Origin: an uncultured Clostridia bacterium
GTDB taxonomy: Bacteria; Bacillota; Clostridia; Oscillospirales; Acutalibacteraceae
Reading direction: 5' to 3'
DNA: 5,139 bases
Assembly: GCA_946405565.1 (NCBI GenBank)
Contig: CAMJHU010000186.1
Location: 1 to 5,139 of the forward strand
In this document: positions 1 through 5,041 of the stretch, in pieces
Position numbering within the stretch: position 1 is the stretch's first letter
Layout of the letters: every line of letters begins with the position of its first letter
Notes under the pieces: generated by a model
What the model was told of the DNA's origin: nothing
Seen by the model: only the letters and a program-made list of their open reading frames with translations
Databases searched by the model: none
Made by a program: the position numbers and the translations under genes

Positions 1-8
1 AAAAACAG

Positions 9-1169
9 ATGTCTATTTTGTCAGACGGCAATTTTCTGGCGGTATTCGGACGGCGGCATACGGTACACGGCTTTGCGCCGGGGAGGGTCAATCTGATCGG
101 TGATCATACCGATTACAACGGGGGCAGGGTGTTTCCCTGTGCCATTGATCTGGGTATCGAATGTATGGCGGCGCCGCGTTATGACGGGCGGTTCGGCTTT
201 TATTCGGCGAACTTTCCGCAGGCGGGTGTATCGGAACGTCCGGTGGACGGACCGGTCACAAGCGGCACATGGTCGGATTATCCGATGGCGGTGATCCGCA
301 CCTTCAGCCGGTTCGGCTATGCGCCGCGTTCCGGCGCGGATTTTCTGTTCAAGGGCAATCTGCCCGACGGCGCGGGACTGTCGTCCTCGGCGGCGCTGGA
401 GGTGCTGACCGGCAGGGTGCTGTGCGAACTGTGGCAGCTGCCTGTCACGCCGCAGCAGAACGCCGTATTCGGGCAGTTCGCGGAGAACCGTTTTATCGGC
501 GTCAATTGCGGCATCATGGATCAGTATGCCAGCGCGATGGGCAAGCGCGGTCATGCCATATTGCTGGACACACATACCCTTGAAGCGGTTTACGCACCCA
601 TCGACCGGAGCCGCGTGTCGGTGATGATTGTCAACACCGGCGTCAAGCATTCGCTGGCGGCATCGGCATACAATACCCGTCGGCGGGAATGTGAGAAGGC
701 GCTTGCCGATATCTGCGAGCGGCGGAAGGTGCCGTCGCTCTGTTCGCTGGACGAGGACGCGTTCCGTGAATTGCAAGATGTCATCAGCGACCAAACCGTG
801 CGCCGACGGGCGCGCCATGCCGTGAGCGAAAACTGTCGCACTGCGGCAGCCGCGGAAGTACTCCAAAAGGGCGATATTGAAACCTTCGGCAGACTGATGA
901 ATGAGTCGCACGTTTCTTTGCGGGATGATTATGAGGTATCCTGTCCCGAACTGAACTTCCTTGCTTCCTGCGCGTGGGAAATGCCGGGTGTGTTCGGCGC
1001 GAGAATGACGGGCGGCGGGTTCGGCGGCTGCACCGTCAATCTGGTAAAAGCCGGTAGCGAGGGCGAGTTTTCCGCACACATCACCGAAGCCTACCGGCAG
1101 AAATTCGGGACGGACTGTGCCGTGTATCATATACAGCCCGGCGACGGCGCGAACATTCTGAAACGATAA
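9..1169 (+). CDS. galK: Galactokinase (GHMP kinase family)
   Basis: Cytoplasmic enzyme that phosphorylates alpha-D-galactose with ATP to galactose-1-phosphate, the entry kinase step of the Leloir pathway. The 386-residue length is normal for the family. The galactokinase signature lies at residues 25-39 (GRVNLIGDHTDYNGG), followed by the GHMP ATP-binding loop GLSSSAALE (123-131) and the third GHMP motif MTGGGFGG (333-340). By family knowledge, Arg26 and Asp171 (in GIMDQ) correspond to the catalytic Arg/Asp pair and Glu159 to the Mg-ligand region. The signature has Asp32 where most members have Glu (GEHTDYN), a conservative change. The ATG at 9 leaves 24 residues before the signature, which is plausible. 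However, only 8 bases precede it and the frame is open to the window edge, so a slightly earlier start cannot be excluded and no ribosome binding site can be judged. No galT or galE follows; the next gene is an unrelated flavoprotein 226 bp away. No T-rich terminator follows the stop, only the hairpin block at 1171-1304. Confidence 0.97.
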   Translation: MSILSDGNFLAVFGRRHTVHGFAPGRVNLIGDHTDYNGGRVFPCAIDLGIECMAAPRYDGRFGFYSANFPQAGVSERPVDGPVTSGTWSDYPMAVIRTFSRFGYAPRSGADFLFKGNLPDGAGLSSSAALEVLTGRVLCELWQLPVTPQQNAVFGQFAENRFIGVNCGIMDQYASAMGKRGHAILLDTHTLEAVYAPIDRSRVSVMIVNTGVKHSLAASAYNTRRRECEKALADICERRKVPSLCSLDEDAFRELQDVISDQTVRRRARHAVSENCRTAAAAEVLQKGDIETFGRLMNESHVSLRDDYEVSCPELNFLASCAWEMPGVFGARMTGGGFGGCTVNLVKAGSEGEFSAHITEAYRQKFGTDCAVYHIQPGDGANILKR

Positions 1170-1170
1170 A

Positions 1171-1304
1171 AGCGCGCCAATTAGCGAAGCGTGGGATTCC
1201 AAAGGGACGAGTCCCTTTGGCAGGGGTCCGGGGGCGGCGCCACCGGCAGGGAGTGGGACGGCGTCCCACAAGGCAGCATAACGTGCTGCCGAGCGAATCG
1301 CGCT
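1171..1304. repeat. GC-rich multi-hairpin intergenic element
   Basis: This non-coding block begins two bases after the galK stop codon. A 6-bp inverted repeat bounds it: AGCGCG at 1171-1176 and CGCGCT at 1299-1304. Inside are consecutive short hairpins: 1199-1220 (10-bp perfect arms, 2-nt spacer), 1228-1246 (4 bp, one G/A mismatch, 3 bp, loop GGC), 1253-1269 (7-bp arms, loop GGC), 1272-1290 (7-bp arms, 5-nt loop) and a weak one at 1292-1304. The first two are followed by the same linker, GGCAGGG, at 1219-1225 and 1245-1251. No T-run follows any stem, so it is not a classical intrinsic terminator, although it could slow polymerase or protect the galK mRNA 3' end. This modular layout resembles dispersed palindromic (REP- or MITE-like) elements, but copy number cannot be seen in one window. 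A structured RNA is the alternative. No protein start or ribosome binding site is convincing here. Confidence 0.6.
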
Positions 1305-1317
1305 GAAATCAACAACG

Positions 1318-1364
1318 GGGAAGGGCGAATACAAATCAAGTCTCTCTGCAAGATTTGCCTTCCC
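1318..1364 (+). promoter_or_regulatory. Candidate structured 5' leader of the flavoprotein gene
   Basis: GGGAAGG at 1318-1324 pairs perfectly with CCTTCCC at 1358-1364. The stem continues, after one bulged G (1325), with CGAAT (1326-1330) against ATTTG (1353-1357) including one G/T wobble, giving about 12 base pairs around a 22-nt loop. Within it, CAAATC (1332-1337) can instead pair with GATTTG (1352-1357), which is partly exclusive with the outer stem. The 3' arm ends 16 nt before the ribosome binding site. No T-run follows, so this is not a terminator. I do not recognise it as a known riboswitch class. Its role as a regulatory leader is inference. I found no convincing promoter between 1305 and 1395, so the message may come from readthrough from the left. 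Confidence 0.4.
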
Positions 1365-1380
1365 TAAATATATCAAAAAT

Positions 1381-1386
1381 AGGAGA
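1381..1386 (+). promoter_or_regulatory. Ribosome binding site of the flavoprotein gene
   Basis: AGGAGA lies 9 nt before the ATG at 1396. It is a good Shine-Dalgarno sequence at near-ideal spacing and fixes the start of the downstream gene. Confidence 0.85.
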
Positions 1387-1395
1387 TGACAACCC

Positions 1396-1929
1396 ATGAA
1401 CAGAATAGTGGTACTGTCAGGCAGTCCGAGGAAGGACGGCAATACCGACCGGCTGGTGTCGGCATTTGTCAAAGGCGCACAGGCGCGTCATGAAGTGGAA
1501 GTGGTGCGGGTGTATGAGCAGACGGTACATCCCTGTATCGGGTGCAACACCTGTTTTACGAGAGAAGGCAACGCGTGTTTTCAGAAGGACGGTATGACGG
1601 AGATTTATCAAAAACTGAGCCAGACCGATATACTCATCATCGCCTCGCCGGTGTATTTTTACGGCATCAGCGCACAGTTGAAGGCAATCGTTGACCGGCT
1701 GCATACGCCTATGAGAAATTCCTTCCACATCCGGAAACTGGGGTTAATCATGGTAGGCGCGGCGGGTCTGCCGGAACTGTTCGACGGAATTATCGCGCAG
1801 TATCAGCTCATTCTGCGTTATTTCTCACTCGAAGACGGCGGCACAGTGCTGGTGCGTCACGCCAAGGATAAGGGTGACGTGACGCAGGACGATCTGGATA
1901 AGGCGTATGCGCTGGGACAGTCCCTGTAA
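1396..1929 (+). CDS. NAD(P)H-dependent FMN oxidoreductase, iron-sulfur flavoprotein-like
   Basis: Cytoplasmic flavodoxin-fold protein of the NADPH-dependent FMN reductase superfamily, 177 residues. The N-terminal beta strand and FMN phosphate-binding loop are clear (VVLSGSPRKDGNTDRL, residues 5-20). The second flavin-binding segment ASPVYFYGISAQLKAIVDR (83-101) is typical of the family. Between them sit four cysteines, Cys47, Cys50, Cys53 and Cys61, in the pattern C-x2-C-x2-C-x7-C. By family knowledge, this compact arrangement in archaeal iron-sulfur flavoproteins binds a [4Fe-4S] cluster, so an electron-transfer role is possible. Many reductases in this superfamily keep similar cysteines without proven clusters, so cluster binding is inferred. 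The electron donor and acceptor are unknown. The start is well supported by the ribosome binding site at 1381-1386. The gene ends in a strong terminator 5 nt after its stop and is likely the last gene of its transcript. No partner enzyme is adjacent. Confidence 0.9.
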   Translation: MNRIVVLSGSPRKDGNTDRLVSAFVKGAQARHEVEVVRVYEQTVHPCIGCNTCFTREGNACFQKDGMTEIYQKLSQTDILIIASPVYFYGISAQLKAIVDRLHTPMRNSFHIRKLGLIMVGAAGLPELFDGIIAQYQLILRYFSLEDGGTVLVRHAKDKGDVTQDDLDKAYALGQSL

Positions 1930-1933
1930 ACCG

Positions 1934-1979
1934 AAAATTACTCCCGCAAACCGAAGGTTTGCGAGAGTGATTTTTTTTT
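1934..1979. terminator. Strong intrinsic terminator shared by convergent genes
   Basis: CGCAAACC (1945-1952) and GGTTTGCG (1956-1963) form a perfect 8-bp stem around loop GAA. After one C/A mismatch the pairing continues, ACTC (1940-1943) with GAGT (1965-1968), then A/T-rich pairs outward to AAAA (1934-1937) with TTTT (1971-1974). On the + strand a run of nine T (1971-1979) follows, giving a classical terminator for the flavoprotein gene. Read on the - strand the same stem is followed by only four T, so it may also end the ABC-F message, less strongly. The T-run overlaps the ABC-F stop codon (1978-1980). Confidence 0.9.
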
Positions 1980-3531
1980 ATCTGCGGTTTGTCTGTCTGT
2001 TTGCCGGTATGGAAAATCGCTTTTCGCACACTTCGCCGATAAATTTGCGGTCGTGTGATACAGCGATGATGGTTCCGCCGAATTCGCACAGGGCGTTGCG
2101 AATAATGGGACCGGAAAGCGGAGAAAAATTGCGGGTGGGTTCGTCCAGCAGCAGCACGTCGCAGCGGTTGAGGTTCATGGCGATAAAGTACAATTTTGCT
2201 TTTTGCCCGCCGGACAGTGCGCCGATCGCGTGTTCCATCTCGTCGGGGGTATAGCGCATACTGCCCAGATAGGTGCGGATGCGGGTGAGTTCGTCCTTGT
2301 CGCCGGTGCGGGAAAGAAATTGCACCGGCGTGAGGGAGAAGTCCATGCCCTCCGCGTAGTTCTGCGGCATATAGGCAACCCGCAGGTCAGGCTGTGGCAG
2401 GAGAAGACTGGCGATATGCCGCAGCAGCGTGGTTTTGCCGGAGCCGTTGGGTCCGACGATGCAGACCTTCTCACCACCTGCGATGTGCAGATGAATGTCA
2501 TGTGCCAATGTACCGCCTTCATTTTTGAGGATATCAAGGTGCAGGTCGAGAACGGTCTTTCCTTTCGGCGTGATGATGGCAGGGTCGAAGCGGACGAAAA
2601 TCTCATCTTCCGTTTCGGGGAGCTGCGTCATGTTCCCGTATTCGCGGTCAAAGCGGCGCTCCATCGATTTGACGGCTGCCATTTTCTTTTTGAGCATCCT
2701 GCCGCCGTGAGGGTCAGCGCGGGAGATGACGTTTTGCTCATGTTCGACGCGGGACTGAATCCGGAGAAACTTTGCCTGCTGTTTTTCATATTCGGCTTTT
2801 TCCTTGCGTGCCATCTGGGTCTGATGTGCGCGGGAAGCGGCACGGCGTTCGACATATTCCCGGTAAGTGCAGCGGCTGACGGTGTGCATCGGGATGGTTT
2901 TGCGGCGCACCTGTTCGAGATGCAGAAGGACATTGGCGGTGCGTTCGAGCAGCGTTTCGTCGTGCGAGACGAACAGTACGGGAACGTCGGCGTTAATTAT
3001 GAAGCGTTCCAGCCATTCCAGCGCGTCAATGTCGAGGTCATTGGACGGCTCGTCGAGCAGCAGCAGATCGGGACGGGCAATCATCAATGCCGCCAGCCGG
3101 AGTTTTACGGATTCACCGCCGGACAGCGTGCCGATGGGCTGGTCGGAATAGAAGATATCGCCCGGCAGTGCGATATCTCGTGCGATTTGTGCCAGTTCGG
3201 CGGGGGTGCTGTCGTAGAAATGCTCCGTGGCACAGAAGAATTCATAGACCGTCATTTGCCGCTGCGTGCCGGACAATTCCTGCGCAAGATACCCGATACG
3301 ACCGCTTTTGATGATATCGCCGGTATATTCGGCGTAATCCTCTGTCAACCGGGGATTGTAAATCAATTTGAGCAGGGTGGATTTGCCGTCGCCTTCCTCA
3401 CCGATGATGGCGGCTTTATCGTGCGGACCCAGCGAGAAGGTGAGATTGTCGGTCATGCGGCGGAGGTCTTTTCGATGGGTGACAGTCAGATGTCTGATTT
3501 GCAGTACGGTCGGAAACACGTCCTTTCCCAT
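1978..3531 (-). CDS. ABC-F family ATPase (two-cassette, ribosome-associated type)
   Basis: A 517-residue protein with two ATP-binding cassettes and no membrane segment, so it is a soluble ABC-F protein and not a transporter subunit. Cassette 1 has Walker A GEEGDGKST (44-52), signature LSGGE (136-140), Walker B LLLLDE (156-161), the D-loop region PSNDLDID (162-169) and switch His190. A basic, probably helical linker (about 207-315) follows, rich in Lys, Arg and Glu. Cassette 2 has Walker A GPNGSGKTT (360-368), LSGGQ (439-443), Walker B VLLLDE (459-464) and switch His493. After the second Walker B the usual TNHLD is replaced by TRNFSPLSGP (466-475). ABC-F proteins act on ribosomes as translation factors or antibiotic-resistance (target-protection) factors, and length and layout fit either. 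Which role applies cannot be told here. The ATG at 3531 is favoured because an in-frame stop lies just upstream (3541-3543). It lacks a Shine-Dalgarno sequence and sits about 10 nt from the predicted transcript start. The gene lies 74 bp downstream of the PLP-enzyme gene on the same strand. Confidence 0.93.
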   Translation of the reverse strand: MGKDVFPTVLQIRHLTVTHRKDLRRMTDNLTFSLGPHDKAAIIGEEGDGKSTLLKLIYNPRLTEDYAEYTGDIIKSGRIGYLAQELSGTQRQMTVYEFFCATEHFYDSTPAELAQIARDIALPGDIFYSDQPIGTLSGGESVKLRLAALMIARPDLLLLDEPSNDLDIDALEWLERFIINADVPVLFVSHDETLLERTANVLLHLEQVRRKTIPMHTVSRCTYREYVERRAASRAHQTQMARKEKAEYEKQQAKFLRIQSRVEHEQNVISRADPHGGRMLKKKMAAVKSMERRFDREYGNMTQLPETEDEIFVRFDPAIITPKGKTVLDLHLDILKNEGGTLAHDIHLHIAGGEKVCIVGPNGSGKTTLLRHIASLLLPQPDLRVAYMPQNYAEGMDFSLTPVQFLSRTGDKDELTRIRTYLGSMRYTPDEMEHAIGALSGGQKAKLYFIAMNLNRCDVLLLDEPTRNFSPLSGPIIRNALCEFGGTIIAVSHDRKFIGEVCEKRFSIPANRQTNRR

Positions 3532-3548
3532 GCGGTTTTTCTATCTGC

Positions 3549-3578
3549 ATTATGACACGTCCGGGCGGGGCTTGTCAA
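3549..3578 (-). promoter_or_regulatory. Promoter of the ABC-F gene
   Basis: On the - strand a perfect -35 box TTGACA (complement of 3573-3578) is followed after 18 nt by the -10 box CATAAT (complement of 3549-3554). Transcription would begin near 3541-3542, leaving only about 10 nt before the ATG at 3531. It lies in the 74-bp gap after the PLP-enzyme gene (3532-3605). No terminator with a T-run is visible in this gap, so the ABC-F gene may also be read from the upstream promoter. Confidence 0.7.
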
Positions 3579-3605
3579 GATAAAGGGCGTAATCTTAACC
3601 TTTCT

Positions 3606-4886
3606 TTAATGCTTTTGCGATTGTTTCAGTAATCTGTCCACCGCGATCAGCACGCCGGTTTTCCCGGCGGCATAATTGAGCGCTCCCTGCATCCAGACGG
3701 CATACGGCTCCCGGAGCGGCGCGTCGGCGGAGAGTTCGATGGACGAACCGAGGGTAAATGAACCCGATGCCATGATGATTTTGTTATCGTAACCGGGCAT
3801 ATCCCACGGTTCAGGGAGCGCCTGCGCGTCCACAGGGGAGCCGCTCTGTATGCCCTGACAGAAGGCAATGAGCGCTTCGGGTGTGCGGAGCAGGAGCGAT
3901 TGGATGATGTCGGCGCGGGATTCGTCGGGACGGGGTGTTACGTCATAGCCCAGCCGCGTGAAAAGTCCGGCGGCAAAGACGGCGGTTTTAAGCGCTTCGC
4001 CCACGACGTGCGGCGCGGAAAAGAGACCCATGTACATTTCGCGGGAATGTCCCAGCGTACAGCCGACTTCCCGACCGGTGCCGGGCGTGGAAAGGCGGTA
4101 GGAACACATCTCCACCAAATCCTTCCGTCCCGCGATGTAGCCGCCGGTGGAGGCAATGCCACCGCCGGGATTCTTGATGAGAGAGCCTGCCATTAAATCC
4201 GCGCCGTGGACACAGGGTTCGGTGAGCTGGACAAATTCGCCGTAGCAGTTATCTACCATCACCACGACTTCCGGCTTGACCTCGTGCGCCGCCGCGCAGA
4301 TTTCCCCGATGGCTTCCACCGGGAGAGAGGGACGCAGCGAATAACCGCGGGAACGCTGGATATAGACCATTTTGATCGATGCGTCGTCACGCAGTTGGCG
4401 GCGCATTTTTTCGATGTCCACCCCGCCGCCGGTCAGCAGGTCGATTTTATCAAAGCCGATGCCGAATTCTTTGAGGGAACCGCTGGCAGGGGGATTATGC
4501 AGCCCGATGACCGATTGGATGGTGTCGTAGGGCATACCGGTGACGCAGAGCATGGTGTCGCCGGGACGCAGTACGCCGAACAGTGCCACGGTCAGCGCGT
4601 GGGTGCCGCACATGAAATTGTGACGGAGCAGCGCGTCCTCACACTCCATCGCGTCGGCAAAGACCTTTTCGAGCTTTTCACGACCTACATCGCCGTAGCC
4701 GTAGCCGGTGGAGGAAGTGAAACAGTTCTCGCCGACGTGGTTGCGGATGAAAGCCGCGAGCACCTTCTGCTGGTTCTGAAAGGCAATGGATTCAATTTTT
4801 TCAAATGCGGGGCGTATGTCGGATTCGGTTTCTTCTGCCAGAGTCAGCAGTCTGTCGTCGATGTCAAAAAATGTTCGTTGTGTCAT
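3606..4886 (-). CDS. PLP-dependent methionine gamma-lyase family protein (aluminium resistance-like, COG4100 type)
   Basis: Cytoplasmic fold-type I PLP enzyme of 426 residues, matching the family annotated as methionine gamma-lyase-like or 'aluminium resistance protein' (B. subtilis YnbB group). Recognisable family segments, in order, are TGYGYGDVGRE (60-70), EDALLRHNFMCGTHAL (83-98), LRPGDTM (106-112), GMPYDT (117-122) and VDNCYGEF (211-218). The last is followed by GSLIKNPGGG (234-243). Lys238 is the expected Schiff-base lysine, and Asp212 should contact the PLP pyridine nitrogen. Members are assumed to act on sulfur amino acids by relation to Cys/Met metabolism enzymes, but the true substrate of this subgroup is not firmly known, so the reaction is left open. 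Length is usual for the family and no key motif is missing. The ATG at 4886 has a modest Shine-Dalgarno AGAGG 12 nt upstream (complement of 4899-4903), a rather long spacing. The ABC-F gene follows after 74 bp on the same strand, possibly in one transcript. Confidence 0.93.
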   Translation of the reverse strand: MTQRTFFDIDDRLLTLAEETESDIRPAFEKIESIAFQNQQKVLAAFIRNHVGENCFTSSTGYGYGDVGREKLEKVFADAMECEDALLRHNFMCGTHALTVALFGVLRPGDTMLCVTGMPYDTIQSVIGLHNPPASGSLKEFGIGFDKIDLLTGGGVDIEKMRRQLRDDASIKMVYIQRSRGYSLRPSLPVEAIGEICAAAHEVKPEVVVMVDNCYGEFVQLTEPCVHGADLMAGSLIKNPGGGIASTGGYIAGRKDLVEMCSYRLSTPGTGREVGCTLGHSREMYMGLFSAPHVVGEALKTAVFAAGLFTRLGYDVTPRPDESRADIIQSLLLRTPEALIAFCQGIQSGSPVDAQALPEPWDMPGYDNKIIMASGSFTLGSSIELSADAPLREPYAVWMQGALNYAAGKTGVLIAVDRLLKQSQKH

Positions 4887-4938
4887 TTGTCCGGTGAACC
4901 TCTTTCTTATTATATGGATATAGAATGCAGCGAAGATG

Positions 4939-4968
4939 AGTATAGCATTTTTGACAGGGAAATGTCAA
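4939..4968 (-). promoter_or_regulatory. Promoter of the PLP-enzyme gene
   Basis: On the - strand a perfect -35 TTGACA (complement of 4963-4968) and a -10 TATACT (complement of 4939-4944) are separated by 18 nt. The predicted start near 4931-4932 gives a leader of about 45 nt before the ATG at 4886. A second -10-like TATAAT lies closer to the gene (complement of 4908-4913) but has no matching -35. Confidence 0.7.
4951..4968. promoter_or_regulatory. Inverted repeat over the -35 box, candidate operator
   Basis: TTGACA (4951-4956) and TGTCAA (4963-4968) are perfect 6-bp inverted arms separated by GGGAAA. The right arm is exactly the -35 box of the leftward promoter and the left arm falls within its spacer. 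A dimeric repressor bound here would block that promoter. The arms equal the -35 consensus, so part of the symmetry could be chance. No regulator gene is in the window. Confidence 0.4.
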
Positions 4969-5005
4969 TGTGTTTTCAGTGGATGGGCAGAGAATACAAA
5001 ATAGA

Positions 5006-5035
5006 TTGACAATGGTGTGAAAAACATGGTATAAT
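5006..5035 (+). promoter_or_regulatory. Rightward promoter for a gene beyond the window
   Basis: A perfect -35 TTGACA (5006-5011) and a perfect -10 TATAAT (5030-5035) are separated by 18 nt. Transcription should start near 5042 and run off the right edge. It is divergent from the promoter of the PLP-enzyme gene, with the two -35 boxes 37 bp apart. No coding region with a believable start and ribosome binding site follows within the window. Confidence 0.8.
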
Positions 5036-5041
5036 TTTCAT

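Noticed and set aside
1199..1220. 10-bp perfect hairpin considered as the galK intrinsic terminator
   Set aside because: It is followed by CAGGGGTCC and not by a T-run. It is better described as one unit of the multi-hairpin element.
1081..1269. - strand 62-codon frame over the hairpin element
   Set aside because: Its Arg/Pro-rich translation is what GC-rich palindromes give in any frame. It has no domain and overlaps the galK 3' end.
1171..1304. CRISPR array interpretation of the repeated hairpins
   Set aside because: The arms differ from one another, spacing is irregular and there are no constant repeats with unique spacers.
21..1472. Long - strand open frame (483 codons) across galK, the hairpin element and the start of the flavoprotein gene
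   Set aside because: It is antisense to two clear genes, its translation shows no recognisable family, and it overlaps a non-coding hairpin block. Long antisense frames are expected in GC-rich coding DNA with strong third-position bias.
2203..3555. Long + strand open frame (450 codons) opposite the ABC-F gene
   Set aside because: It is the antisense shadow of a gene with unmistakable Walker, signature and switch motifs, and its own translation shows no recognisable family motif.
3579..3605. Possible terminator after the PLP-enzyme gene (AAAGG with CCTTT)
   Set aside because: Only 5 pairs with a loop of about 12 nt and no T-run on the - strand, too weak to call.
4206..5009. + strand open frame (267 codons) opposite the PLP-enzyme gene and reaching into the divergent promoter region
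   Set aside because: Most of it is antisense to the conserved PLP enzyme, and its 3' part runs through both promoter regions. No family features are seen.
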